Below are positions 1 to 7,884 of a stretch of DNA of 64,000 nt, one piece after another (position 1 is the first letter of the stretch; each line of letters begins with the position of its first letter). Source of the DNA: Rhodoferax ferrireducens (GTDB lineage: Bacteria > Pseudomonadota > Gammaproteobacteria > Burkholderiales > Burkholderiaceae_C). The notes beneath the pieces are model-generated. The model made no database searches, was not told the origin of the DNA, and worked only from the letters and a program-made list of their open reading frames with translations. The stretch covers positions 310,001-374,000 of the forward strand of contig MTEI01000001.1 of the NCBI GenBank assembly GCA_002083775.1, given 5' to 3'. A program made the translations under genes and the position numbers.

Positions 1-399
1 GGTAATCTTTTTTACAACCCTTTCCATGCTTTGTCTATTGTGTTTCTTTACGGTTCAACGCTGATATTTGCGATGCACGGTGCGACGATTTTGGCTGTGA
101 CCCGTTTTGGTGGTGAGCGCGAGATTGAGCAGATTTTTGACCGCGGCGGTGCCTCTGAACGCGCTGCTTTGTTCTGGCGTTGGACGATGGGTTTCAATGC
201 CACGATGGAATCCATTCACCGCTGGGCTTGGTGGTTTGCCGTGTTGTGCCCACTCGTTGGCGGTATTGGCATTCTGCTCAGCGGTACGGTAGTGGACAAC
301 TGGTATCTGTGGTCGATGAAGCATGGCGTCGTTCCCCCCTATCCCAGTGTTTTCCCGCCTGCTGTTGACCCTGCTCTCCTGATTGGAGTGAAACCATGA
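1..399 (+). CDS. pufM: Reaction centre M subunit PufM, C-terminal part (5' end outside window)
   Basis: Only the last 132 residues are present, read in frame from base 1. PufM is one of the two membrane subunits that hold bacteriochlorophyll, bacteriopheophytin and quinone in the photosynthetic reaction centre. The fragment has the family's late helices: [11 protein letters not shown] carries the first iron-ligand histidine, GGEREIEQI the iron-ligand glutamate, and IHRWAWW the second histidine. The tail after NWYLW is the usual extension found in species with a bound tetrahaem cytochrome. The stop overlaps the pufC start (ATGA), so the two are translationally coupled. pufL and pufBA should lie just to the left. 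Confidence 0.97.
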   Translation, partial: GNLFYNPFHALSIVFLYGSTLIFAMHGATILAVTRFGGEREIEQIFDRGGASERAALFWRWTMGFNATMESIHRWAWWFAVLCPLVGGIGILLSGTVVDNWYLWSMKHGVVPPYPSVFPPAVDPALLIGVKP

Positions 400-1433
400 C
401 TATGACATCGACTTCCCTGCGTCTCCTGGTTCTCAGCGGTGTGGTGTTACTGGCTGCTTGCGAGCGACCCGTTCCTGATTCAGTACAGCGCGGGTACCGC
501 GGTACAGGCATGCTGCAGGTGTACAACCCGCGCATTCTTGAACCCATCACCAAGGCCAACTTACCACCTGTTTCGCTGGCTCCTGCCAGCGCGGAAGGAC
601 CCCGCGCGTCTCAAGTGTTCCAAAATGTCAAAGTTTTGGGCGACACCAGTGCCGCCGAGTTCACCCGCATCATGACGGCCATGACCGAATGGGTTTCTCC
701 CAAGGAGGGTTGTAATTATTGTCATAACCCAGAGAATTTCGCAGACGATAACTTGTATACCAAGGTTGTATCGCGCCGCATGTTGGAGATGACGCGTCAC
801 ATCAACACAGACTGGAAGGCACACGTTGCTGAGACCGGTGTCACCTGTTACACCTGTCACAGAGGACAACCTGTGCCCTCAGAAATTTGGTTCAAGGAAG
901 CACCTCAGGCTGTTGGGTCTAACTTTATTGGTGACGCTGCGGGTCAGAATATTGCCGCTCTCAGCGTCAAATATGCTTCGTTGCCCAGCGATCCCTTCAC
1001 GCCCTTCCTGTTAGATGCCAAGCCGATCCGTGTTTACGGCACCACGGCATTGCCATCCGGCAATAAAGCTTCGATCAAACAGGCTGAATGGACCTACAGT
1101 CTGATGACACACATGTCTTCAGCATTGAATGTCAACTGCACTTATTGTCACAACACGCAATCGTTTGGTGAATGGGAGGGCGCTCCCGCGCAGCGTGTGA
1201 CGGCGTGGCATGGCATCCGGCTGGCCCGGGGTTTGAACGTTGATTACCTAGAGCCGCTCACCAGCGCGTTCCCTGCGAATCGGCTAGGGCCCACTGGGGA
1301 TGCTCCAAAAGTGAATTGCGCGACTTGTCACCAAGCTGCCTACAAGCCTTTGAATGGTGCGCCTATGCTCAAGGACTACCCTGAACTGGCAGGGCCACGG
1401 CCGCCAGTGACGGCCACAGTAGCAGCCAACTAG
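396..1433 (+). CDS. pufC: Reaction-centre-bound tetrahaem cytochrome c PufC
   Basis: A 345-residue lipoprotein cytochrome that re-reduces the photo-oxidised special pair from the periplasmic side. It begins with a short signal peptide ending in a lipobox (LAAC, Cys22). Four haem-binding motifs are visible: CNYCH (106-110), CYTCH (151-155), CTYCH (248-252) and CATCH (308-312), in the two-pair spacing of the family. Methionines and histidines between them are candidate axial ligands. A GGAG ribosome site lies before the ATG, which overlaps the pufM stop. A second ATG two codons on is an alternative start. The Ala/Pro-rich C-terminus is not conserved in the family. Confidence 0.97.
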   Translation: MTMTSTSLRLLVLSGVVLLAACERPVPDSVQRGYRGTGMLQVYNPRILEPITKANLPPVSLAPASAEGPRASQVFQNVKVLGDTSAAEFTRIMTAMTEWVSPKEGCNYCHNPENFADDNLYTKVVSRRMLEMTRHINTDWKAHVAETGVTCYTCHRGQPVPSEIWFKEAPQAVGSNFIGDAAGQNIAALSVKYASLPSDPFTPFLLDAKPIRVYGTTALPSGNKASIKQAEWTYSLMTHMSSALNVNCTYCHNTQSFGEWEGAPAQRVTAWHGIRLARGLNVDYLEPLTSAFPANRLGPTGDAPKVNCATCHQAAYKPLNGAPMLKDYPELAGPRPPVTATVAAN

Positions 1434-1529
1434 CGCCCTTGCTTGCAAAGATATCCACCATGGTCACCTCAGTTCGTTCGACGGCTGTGATTCTGGTTCC
1501 ACTAACCCATAAGTCTTAAAGGTCATTCC

Positions 1530-2300
1530 ATGAATGCAAAGACAAATGTGGCGAAGGACCTGTCGGGCGTCGTTGTGGTGCTGCTGGTGGATTATTTGAC
1601 GCAACATCGTGCTTGGGGCTGGATGCGGCTTGTGCAAGGCCCGGCGACGCTCAAGGATGTGCCGGGATTGTTATTCGCCAAGGTCATGGGCAGCGGTCAT
1701 GGAGGCGGTTTTGGGCTAAGACCCAGTGGTAGCCACCAAGGCTTGGTCTGCCTGTTTGAGGATCAACGGGCGGCAGAGGAGTTTTGTCTGGGCGACCAAG
1801 TACGCTCAATTGTTGATCATGCACGTGAACACTGGTTGAGCATGATGACGATAACCTCTGCCAGGGGGCAATGGGATCAACAATCTTGGGGTGTAACCCC
1901 GAGCGACTGCTTGGTTTCCTCGGCTGGAGATCATGAGCCGGATGTGTCACGCGGACCAGTGGCTGTTCTTACACGGGGTACTATCCGCCCAGCCAAGGCG
2001 CTTGCTTTCTGGCGCTATTCTCCGCCAGCCCAGAAGGAGTTGAGCCAAACCACCGGTTGCTACTTGGCCATAGGACTGGGCGAGGCTCCTCTGTTGCGTC
2101 AGTGCACTTTTAGTCTCTGGAGCGATGTGGATGCCATGGTGGCCTACGCGCACACCGGTGCCCACCAGGTCGCGATCAATGCGGCGTACAAAAACGATTA
2201 TTTTGCTGAGTCCATGTTTGTACGGATGCGCGTTCTAAGTATGACGGGGTGTTGGCAGGGGCGCAGTTTCGATCAGGTGCTTGAGGTACAACATGGCTGA
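1530..2300 (+). CDS. crtA: Spheroidene monooxygenase CrtA
   Basis: A 256-residue enzyme that inserts oxygen at C-2 of spheroidene to give the red ketocarotenoid spheroidenone when oxygen is present. The family is recognised from the N-terminal VVVLLVDY, the block around RGTIRPAKALAFWRYSPP, and the C-terminal KNDYFAESMFVRMRVL. The gene follows pufC after a 96-base gap, and its end overlaps the crtD start by 8 bases. Its presence means the cell can make the ketolated carotenoid as well as spheroidene and hydroxyspheroidene. Assignment rests on motif memory, but the crtD/crtC neighbourhood makes it secure. Confidence 0.93.
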   Translation: MNAKTNVAKDLSGVVVVLLVDYLTQHRAWGWMRLVQGPATLKDVPGLLFAKVMGSGHGGGFGLRPSGSHQGLVCLFEDQRAAEEFCLGDQVRSIVDHAREHWLSMMTITSARGQWDQQSWGVTPSDCLVSSAGDHEPDVSRGPVAVLTRGTIRPAKALAFWRYSPPAQKELSQTTGCYLAIGLGEAPLLRQCTFSLWSDVDAMVAYAHTGAHQVAINAAYKNDYFAESMFVRMRVLSMTGCWQGRSFDQVLEVQHG

Positions 2301-3831
2301 CAAGCACGTTGTTGTGGTGGGCGCCGGTATGGCCGGCTTGGTGGCTGCTTTGCGTCTGGCACACCAGGGCCTACAGGTGACTGTCATTGAGCGCAGTGAA
2401 GTTGCTGGCGGGAAAATCCGCGCCCAAGAAGTGGGTGGGCAACTCATAGATGCCGGGCCAACCGTATTCACCATGAAATGGGTTTTTTCGGAACTGCTGG
2501 AGTCGGTGGGTGCGGATGTGGACCGTGAACTCAAACTGACCAAGCTTCCGGTTATCGGCAGGCATTTTTGGGACGACGGAAGTTCGCTGGATTTGTTCGC
2601 GGACCGGCAAGAGAGTGTTGCCGCAGTGGAGTCATTTGCTGGAAGCGACGAGGCCGCCCGTTTTCAGGCATTTTCAAAAATGACTGAAGCTCTCTACAGG
2701 CACCTGGAAGGCCCCTTCATCAGGTCGCAGGCCACGCACTTGCCGAAATTCATGCTGAGCCTTGGACCTCGTGGTCTGGCCATGTTAGCCCGGGTCGGAC
2801 CGATGCGCACCATGTGGGACAGCCTGGGAAGGCATTTCACTGACCCAAGACTCCAACAATTGTTTGGCCGATACGCGACCTATTGCGGTTCTTCTCCCTG
2901 GGAGGCTCCCGCCACACTGAATTTGATTGCTCAAGTCGAAATGGACGGTGTCTGGTCGGTTCAAGGCGGTATGACAGCGCTGGCGCAATGCTTGGTTCGA
3001 CTATGTAAGCAAAACGGTGTGCAGTTTAGATATCAAACTGAATGCCGGGAAATCCAAGTGTCCCAAGGCCGGGCGACAGGTGTCTTGCTCAACGACTGGG
3101 AAGTGGTTTCTGCAGATGTTGTCGTGTTCAATGGTGATGCCTCGGCCTTGCGTCAGGGTCTGTTGGGTGCCAAGGCTCGTTCAGCGGTGTCTTCGCGCAC
3201 GCAGCCGCGGTCCTTGTCGGCGGTAACGTGGTGTTTGCTGGCCAAGACCAGAGGCATCAAAATGGATCGACACAACTTGTTTTTCGGTCGGCGCTATGCA
3301 ACTGAATTTGACGACATCTTCAACCATAAGCGCTTGCCACAAGATCCAACCTTGTATGTCTGTGCACAAGACCGCGGAACCGAAGACTTTTCAGATGCGT
3401 CTGAAAGAATGTTGTGTTTGGTCAATGCGCCGGCCATCGGCGACGGGGATGATGCCAACCTAGCGCCTGAGAGGTTGGAAAATTTGCAGCGGCTGTGTTT
3501 TAAACGCGCTAAGGACTGCGGACTGGAGATCGAATTTGATGATCGCCAGGCAGTTCGAACAACACCTCGTCAGTTTCACCAACGTTTCCCCGGTACCGGG
3601 GGGGCTCTTTACGGACAAGCGACACACGGATGGCTGAGCATATTTTCGAGACCAGGTTCGATCAGTCTGATTCCGGGGCTGTACTTGGCGGGCGGCAGTG
3701 TTCATCCGGGTCCGGGAGTTCCGATGGCGGCGATGTCAGGGCGTTTGGTGGCCGAGGCAGTCATGGAGAACCTCGGTTTGACCAGGCAGTTCCGCACGGT
3801 GGGTACCTCTGGTGGTATGTCGACGCCATGA
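2293..3831 (+). CDS. crtD: Methoxyneurosporene/hydroxyneurosporene desaturase CrtD
   Basis: A 512-residue FAD enzyme of the CrtI family that adds the 3,4 double bond to hydroxylated or methoxylated acyclic carotenoids. The N-terminus has the dinucleotide motif VVVVGAGMAGL followed by a substrate strand ending in an acidic residue (TVIE). The C-terminus has the second FAD motif, GLYLAGGSVHPGPGVPMAAMSGR. The ATG at 2293 overlaps the end of crtA and is preferred to an upstream TTG at 2281. It is CrtD rather than CrtI because a separate crtI lies at 7865-9406 and because it sits beside crtC. Its last 200 bases also encode, in another frame, the likely start of CrtC. Confidence 0.92.
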   Translation: MADKHVVVVGAGMAGLVAALRLAHQGLQVTVIERSEVAGGKIRAQEVGGQLIDAGPTVFTMKWVFSELLESVGADVDRELKLTKLPVIGRHFWDDGSSLDLFADRQESVAAVESFAGSDEAARFQAFSKMTEALYRHLEGPFIRSQATHLPKFMLSLGPRGLAMLARVGPMRTMWDSLGRHFTDPRLQQLFGRYATYCGSSPWEAPATLNLIAQVEMDGVWSVQGGMTALAQCLVRLCKQNGVQFRYQTECREIQVSQGRATGVLLNDWEVVSADVVVFNGDASALRQGLLGAKARSAVSSRTQPRSLSAVTWCLLAKTRGIKMDRHNLFFGRRYATEFDDIFNHKRLPQDPTLYVCAQDRGTEDFSDASERMLCLVNAPAIGDGDDANLAPERLENLQRLCFKRAKDCGLEIEFDDRQAVRTTPRQFHQRFPGTGGALYGQATHGWLSIFSRPGSISLIPGLYLAGGSVHPGPGVPMAAMSGRLVAEAVMENLGLTRQFRTVGTSGGMSTP

Positions 3832-4691
3832 GTGATGACGGCAAATTCGGGCTCAGCATGATTGCTTTTGTTGGGAGCGTCTTCTCTCCGTACTATGCTT
3901 GGGCCAGGCGCAAAGAGGGAGCTGACCCTGACAACTTTTGTGCGTTGAATGTTGCCTTGTACAGCCGGCACCATAAGCGCTGGAGCATGACGGAGCGTGG
4001 GCGCAAGCACACAGCGCGTGACGCGAGCCGGTTTGTCGTGGGGCCGAGTCAGCTCGAATGGAATGGGACCAGTTTGAATATCAGTGTGAAGGAAGTTAGT
4101 GCGCCGATCCCGCATCGGATCACGGGCCAAATCCGCATTGAGCCGCTGCAGTTGTTCAATTTCAGCACCCCGTTGGATGCTAACAAGAAGCACCGCTGGG
4201 GGCCGCTGGCACCTTCAGCGCGCATAGAAGTTGACCTGACTGAACCTGGTCAAAAATGGAGCGGCATGGCTTATCTTGACTCCAATGAAGGAGATGAGCC
4301 CATTGAGAACGCTTTTCATGAGTGGGACTGGTCCAGAAGTTTGATGCGCAATGGCAATACCGCAGTGCTGTATGACATGACGTACAAGGATCACAGTAGC
4401 TCGCTGCTTTCGTTGCTGTTCCGTCCAGAAGGTACGGTTGAAGCTTTTGAGGCGCCTTCACGTAAGGTGCTTCCGCGCACGGCTTGGCGGCTGAATCGCG
4501 GTGTTCGCAGTAGTTCCAGCGTTGTTATTCACGAACAGCTTGAAGATACTCCTTTCTACCAGCGCGCTATTTTGCGCAGTGAGTTGCTAGGTGAACAAGT
4601 ATCCAGTTTTCATGAATCACTTTCAATTCCCCGACTGGTTTCACCAGTTGTGCGTGCCATGCTGCCTTGGCGCATGCCCAGGAGGTTTTGA
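3630..4691 (+). CDS. crtC: Hydroxyneurosporene synthase (carotenoid 1,2-hydratase) CrtC
   Basis: CrtC adds water across the 1,2 double bond of neurosporene or lycopene-type carotenoids. The protein shows the family landmarks GGYLWWYVDAMSDDG, GSVFSPYYAWAR and HEWDWSRS. The start is the interesting part. An ATG at 3828 overlaps the crtD stop neatly, but it would remove the conserved GGYLWWYVDA segment, which is in frame only upstream. The only ATG upstream in this frame is at 3630, giving 353 residues and a 202-base out-of-frame overlap with crtD. The first ~50 residues after that ATG are low-complexity Gly/Ser-rich. The true start may therefore be a non-standard codon closer to the conserved block. 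Confidence 0.9.
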   Translation: MAEHIFETRFDQSDSGAVLGGRQCSSGSGSSDGGDVRAFGGRGSHGEPRFDQAVPHGGYLWWYVDAMSDDGKFGLSMIAFVGSVFSPYYAWARRKEGADPDNFCALNVALYSRHHKRWSMTERGRKHTARDASRFVVGPSQLEWNGTSLNISVKEVSAPIPHRITGQIRIEPLQLFNFSTPLDANKKHRWGPLAPSARIEVDLTEPGQKWSGMAYLDSNEGDEPIENAFHEWDWSRSLMRNGNTAVLYDMTYKDHSSSLLSLLFRPEGTVEAFEAPSRKVLPRTAWRLNRGVRSSSSVVIHEQLEDTPFYQRAILRSELLGEQVSSFHESLSIPRLVSPVVRAMLPWRMPRRF

Positions 4692-4879
4692 TGAACGGCT
4701 TTAATCTGGCGCTAATGTTAGATGATTTAATTTCATTGTCATCTTTTGATGTGGATCATCAAAAGAAGGCTGTAGCGAAGAGCGACAGCAGAGACAATAG
4801 AGCAGAATTTTTGGCCATCCCGGCCTTAAATAACCCTCGTGCGGGTTTTGCACGTTGCAAGGAGAATAACCATGTCTGA
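4691..4879 (+). CDS. Possible 62-residue leader ORF linking crtC to pucB
   Basis: This reading frame starts at an ATG that overlaps the crtC stop (TGATG), preceded by a perfect AGGAGG at five bases. It runs through the whole intergenic stretch and stops at 4879, overlapping the first 8 bases of pucB. The product is hydrophilic with no recognisable domain or signal peptide. Its position would couple crtC translation to pucB. Against it, the AGGAGG also encodes the Arg-Arg end of CrtC, and the peptide composition is not distinctive. Treat it as a candidate, not a recognised gene. Confidence 0.25.
   Translation: MNGFNLALMLDDLISLSSFDVDHQKKAVAKSDSRDNRAEFLAIPALNNPRAGFARCKENNHV
4742..4766. repeat. 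Perfect 10-bp inverted repeat between crtC and pucB
   Basis: TCTTTTGATG and CATCAAAAGA are exact complements separated by TGGAT. No U-run follows on either strand, so a simple intrinsic terminator is unlikely. It may be an operator for the puc promoter or an RNA-stabilising hairpin. Confidence 0.6.
4832..4847 (+). other. Short GC hairpin in the pucB leader
   Basis: AACCC and GGGTT pair around a 6-base loop and are followed by TTGC. The hairpin lies about 25 bases before the pucB start, upstream of its GGAG ribosome site. It may protect the puc message or be chance. Confidence 0.3.
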
Positions 4880-5024
4880 TACAGACAAAGTATACCCAAG
4901 TGGTTTGACTGAGGCAGAGTCTCAAGAGATTCATCGGAATCTTATTCAGGGAACGCAAATTTTCGGCATGATTGCTGCATTCGCCCATTTGCTTGCCTAT
5001 ATTTACTCACCTTGGCTCAAATAA
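4872..5024 (+). CDS. pucB: LH2 light-harvesting beta subunit PucB
   Basis: A 50-residue single-span antenna polypeptide. The N-terminal segment SGLTEAESQEIHRNLIQGT is the polar beta-chain head containing the family histidine at 21. The membrane helix follows, with the bacteriochlorophyll-ligand histidine at 39 (AFAHLLAYIYSPWL). The AYxYSPWL ending is typical of LH2 beta chains in Rubrivivax and Rhodoferax relatives. A strong GGAG lies before the ATG. It is paired with pucA 12 bases downstream and followed by pucC, so it is the LH2 beta chain and not LH1. Confidence 0.96.
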   Translation: MSDTDKVYPSGLTEAESQEIHRNLIQGTQIFGMIAAFAHLLAYIYSPWLK

Positions 5025-5036
5025 GGAGATAACACC

Positions 5037-5246
5037 ATGATTTACGGAAAAGTTTGGCTCTATGTGAAGCCCTCAACTGGTATTCCACTTTTTCTGACAG
5101 CTGTGGCAGTCGGTTCGTTTGCTGTGCACCTCGCAGTAGTGTCGAATACGTCCTGGTTCAAGACCTTCGTTAACGGAAAGGCTGCAGTGGCAGCAACTGC
5201 TGACGCGGTGCCAGCTCTGCCTGCCGCCGTTGTTGCAAAAACGTAG
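5037..5246 (+). CDS. pucA: LH2 light-harvesting alpha subunit PucA, lacking the B850 hydrogen-bond donors
   Basis: A 69-residue antenna polypeptide that aligns without gaps to well-known LH2 alpha chains: GKVW at 4-7, Pro12, GIP at 15-17, pigment-ligand His31, and WF at 40-41. The two positions that hydrogen-bond the B850 acetyl groups (Tyr44 and Trp/Tyr45 in B800-850 proteins) are Phe44 and Val45 here. Loss of both donors is the known mark of B800-820 complexes. The tail after residue 46 is a long Ala/Val/Pro-rich extension. A ribosome site AAGGAG precedes the ATG. The spectral prediction is inference from family knowledge. Confidence 0.96.
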   Translation: MIYGKVWLYVKPSTGIPLFLTAVAVGSFAVHLAVVSNTSWFKTFVNGKAAVAATADAVPALPAAVVAKT

Positions 5247-5265
5247 TTCTCCAAAGAGCTCAAGA

Positions 5266-5289
5266 GATCGGAACCTTCGGGTTCCGATC
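5266..5289 (+). terminator. Perfect TTCG-loop hairpin between pucA and pucC
   Basis: GATCGGAACC pairs perfectly with GGTTCCGATC around the stable tetraloop TTCG and is followed by GTTTTC. It lies 20 bases after the pucA stop and ends 8 bases before the pucC ATG. It is placed to terminate or stabilise a short pucBA message while letting some readthrough into pucC. It also covers the place where a pucC ribosome site would be. Confidence 0.8.
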
Positions 5290-5297
5290 GTTTTCTG

Positions 5298-6698
5298 ATG
5301 CCTAAATTCAGTCAAAAATTTGTTTCGGATTGGGCTCGCTTAGGCCCGCGTTTTCTTCCGTTTGCAGATGCAGCATCTGCGGACTTGCCGTTGTCGAGGT
5401 TGTTGCGGCTTTCGCTGTTCCAAGTTTCAGTAGGCATGGCACTTGTCATGCTGGTGGGTACCCTCAATCGGGTCATGATTGTCGAACTGAAGGTGCCTGC
5501 GGCACTGGTTGCGATCATGGTGAGTTTGCCATTGCTCTTTGCGCCTCTTCGCGCCTTGATCGGTTTTCGTTCTGACAAACACCGTTCCGCCTTGGGATGG
5601 CGTCGTGTACCCTTTATATGGATGGGAACTCTGCTGCAATTTGGCGGGTTTGCCATCATGCCTTTTGCCCTTTTGGTACTTGCCGGGGCAGGCCAGGCGG
5701 CCAATGCGCCGCCCTGGATTGGGCAAATGGGGGCCGCTGTGGCTTTTTTGCTGGTGGGTGCAGGTTTGCATACCACCCAAACGGTTGGACTGGCTTTGGC
5801 TACGGACCTTGCGCCGCAGGAGTCGCAGCCAAAGGTGGTTGGACTGATGTATGTGATGTTGCTGGTTGGCATGATCAGTAGCGCCTTCATTTATGGGAAA
5901 TTGCTAGAGGATTACAGTCCGGGTCGTCTGGTTCAAGTTATTCAGGGCGCAGCCTTGGTGACGATGATTTTGAATGTTGTTGCACTTTGGAAGCAGGAAG
6001 CCAGGCAACCTGGCAGGATGAACGCACCTGCAGACGACGAAAGTTTTTTCGCGGCCTGGAACAGTTTTTGCCAAGGCGGTCAAGCCGTTCGCCGTTTGTT
6101 TGTTCTAGGTGCTGGAACCATGGCTTTTCAGATGGAAGATGTGCTGCTGGAGCCCTACGGCGGGGAGATTCTGGGGCTCAGCGTTTCCTCTACGACAACC
6201 TTGACAGCTACTTTGGCGTTCGGTAGCTTGATTGGCTTTAGCTGGGCTTCACGGGTACTGAGTCGGGGCACGGATCCCAGTTTGATGGCAGCTGGTGGAG
6301 TTGTTTTGGGTATACCGGCCTTTTTGCTGGTGATTGCGTCAGGGTATCTGCAAGTGCCATGGCTTTTTTCTCTGGGCGCTTTTCTGATTGGATGCGGAGT
6401 CGGGCTTTTTGGGCACGGAACCTTAACTTCAACGATGGTTTTGGCTCCAAAAGACAAGGTCGGTTTGGCGTTGGGTGCTTGGGGTGCTGTACAGGCAACT
6501 GCGGCCGGTGTTGCCATGGCCATTGGGGGCTTGATACGCGACTTGGTCGCTGCCCGCTACGACGCCTTCAATGGCTACAATGCCGTTTACACCATTGAAA
6601 TAGTCTTGTTGCTGGTGACACTAGTTGTTATGCTGCCATTGATTCGAAGTAATTATCGAAGTTCTGGTAAATTGAATCCCGTGTTAATTAAAGAGTAA
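5298..6698 (+). CDS. pucC: LH2 assembly factor PucC (major-facilitator fold)
   Basis: A 466-residue, twelve-helix membrane protein of the BCH1/PucC family, needed for assembling or stabilising the LH2 antenna. It starts with the family motif LPFADAASADLPLSRLLRLSLFQ, followed by GTLNRVMIVEL and the FRSDKHRSALGWRRVPFIWMG loop. LEPYGGEIL marks helix 7. It closely resembles the paralogue LhaA at 13176-14603. No ribosome site is visible before the ATG because a strong hairpin ends 8 bases upstream, so translation may depend on readthrough or coupling. It is downstream of pucBA, as in other purple bacteria. Confidence 0.94.
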   Translation: MPKFSQKFVSDWARLGPRFLPFADAASADLPLSRLLRLSLFQVSVGMALVMLVGTLNRVMIVELKVPAALVAIMVSLPLLFAPLRALIGFRSDKHRSALGWRRVPFIWMGTLLQFGGFAIMPFALLVLAGAGQAANAPPWIGQMGAAVAFLLVGAGLHTTQTVGLALATDLAPQESQPKVVGLMYVMLLVGMISSAFIYGKLLEDYSPGRLVQVIQGAALVTMILNVVALWKQEARQPGRMNAPADDESFFAAWNSFCQGGQAVRRLFVLGAGTMAFQMEDVLLEPYGGEILGLSVSSTTTLTATLAFGSLIGFSWASRVLSRGTDPSLMAAGGVVLGIPAFLLVIASGYLQVPWLFSLGAFLIGCGVGLFGHGTLTSTMVLAPKDKVGLALGAWGAVQATAAGVAMAIGGLIRDLVAARYDAFNGYNAVYTIEIVLLLVTLVVMLPLIRSNYRSSGKLNPVLIKE

Positions 6699-6724
6699 GT
6701 CCACGTCAACCTGAAGGAGAATTT

Positions 6725-6817
6725 ATGAAGACAAGTTCCATATTAATTATTATGTTTATTGTGTTCATCTTGTTTATGATCGCAAACTGGATGAATCGTC
6801 CCGACGACAAAAAATAA
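6725..6817 (+). CDS. 30-residue single-span membrane peptide downstream of pucC
   Basis: A small gene, 26 bases after pucC, with a strong AAGGAG six bases before the ATG. The product is a short basic/polar head (MKTSS), one hydrophobic span of about 17 residues (ILIIMFIVFILFMIANW), and a charged tail (MNRPDDKK). It ends 2 bases before the convergent end of crtB. Size, topology and place in the puc operon resemble the small extra helices found in purple-bacterial antenna and reaction-centre complexes, such as LH2 gamma, PufX, PufY and protein-Z. No sequence match is claimed. It lacks the histidine needed to bind a bacteriochlorophyll, so a structural or assembly role is more likely than pigment binding. 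Confidence 0.7.
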   Translation: MKTSSILIIMFIVFILFMIANWMNRPDDKK

Positions 6818-6819
6818 GT

Positions 6820-7884
6820 TTAGCTTTTGAATTCGGACGGCTTGCGACCGATTTTTTCGTTCTCAAGTCGTTCCAGAAGTCCAATTATTCTTTCGATGCG
6901 GTGTGTCATCGCTCTGTTGGGGAAATAATTGGGGCGATCCGACGCATCGAGCTTGAGTTGTTGATCCTCCACGAGGAAGCTGATGGCTTTAAGAGGCATT
7001 GGCTGATCTGATTTTGTATAAACCCATCGCACTTGTGTCCAAGCTGCAGCCAGTAACACCAGCTTGCGCGTGGTGCTGACGACTGTTCTGTTGGTGACTG
7101 AGTCCAATCCTTCACGTCTTAATTGCGCACCAATTTCGCCATAGATGGTACTGGCTGCGAAAATCGCTGCCCTGCAATCTGGTGGCAGTTCGGCAATTCC
7201 TGATTGAGCTCTCTGGTACAGAGTATCTGCTTCATCCAATAGCCGTGATATCTGCGCCTTGACAATCGCAGTAGGCTTGGGATCTTTGAGCCATTGCTCA
7301 ACATCAATATTGGCGGTTTCCATCCATTCCAGCGGCAAGTAAATTCTGCCATTCCTGGCATCTTCACCGACATCTCTGGCAATATTGGTGAGTTGCATGG
7401 CAACACCCAACTCACACGCCCTGGCCAAGGTAATGGAGGATTTCACCCCCATGATCCAGCACATCATGGCACCCACAGTGCCAGCAACCCGCGCGGCGTA
7501 AGTCTGGAGCTCTTCAAGCGTCTGATAACGGTGACCCAGCGCGTCCCACTCAAAGCCTTCAAGTAGGGCATCCAGGAACAAGCGCGGCAACTGGTACTGC
7601 TTGACGACCAGTGTTAAGGCCTGGTCCTCCACACAATCTGTGGGCGTACCTGCATAGATCATGTCTAGTCGCTGGTGCAGGCAAAGCAAGTTGGCGTGAA
7701 CATCACCGCCCTGGTCGACCAGGTCGTCAGCCACACGACAAAAAGCATACAAGGCCACAGATGCGGCACGTACCCGCAACGGAAGCAAACGGCTGGCAGC
7801 GAAGAAAGTTTTCGATCCGCCCTTCATCATGGCGATGCAGGCCTTCAGATCGCGCGAATCGTACTCAAGCGAAGCTGTTGACAT
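6820..7884 (-). CDS. crtB: Phytoene synthase CrtB
   Basis: A 354-residue enzyme that condenses two geranylgeranyl diphosphates to phytoene, the first committed carotenoid step. Both metal-binding aspartate motifs are present: DDLVD (53-57) and DVGED (171-175, within NIARDVGEDARNGR). The start MSTASLEY is preferred to an ATG/Met six codons upstream because it fits the family N-terminus. It overlaps the end of crtI by 20 bases. It is the last gene of the long leftward run starting at bchF, and its stop almost meets the end of the rightward puc operon. Confidence 0.95.
   Translation of the reverse strand: MSTASLEYDSRDLKACIAMMKGGSKTFFAASRLLPLRVRAASVALYAFCRVADDLVDQGGDVHANLLCLHQRLDMIYAGTPTDCVEDQALTLVVKQYQLPRLFLDALLEGFEWDALGHRYQTLEELQTYAARVAGTVGAMMCWIMGVKSSITLARACELGVAMQLTNIARDVGEDARNGRIYLPLEWMETANIDVEQWLKDPKPTAIVKAQISRLLDEADTLYQRAQSGIAELPPDCRAAIFAASTIYGEIGAQLRREGLDSVTNRTVVSTTRKLVLLAAAWTQVRWVYTKSDQPMPLKAISFLVEDQQLKLDASDRPNYFPNRAMTHRIERIIGLLERLENEKIGRKPSEFKS

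Noticed and set aside
1486..1503. TGT-N12-ACT upstream of crtA as a PpsR site
   Set aside because: The second half-site is mismatched, there is no good promoter beside it, and crtA is probably transcribed from puf.
4770..4788. A TGT...ACA palindrome upstream of pucB that could be a PpsR site
   Set aside because: The spacing is 11 bases, not 12, so it does not fit the consensus, and nearby boxes do not support it.
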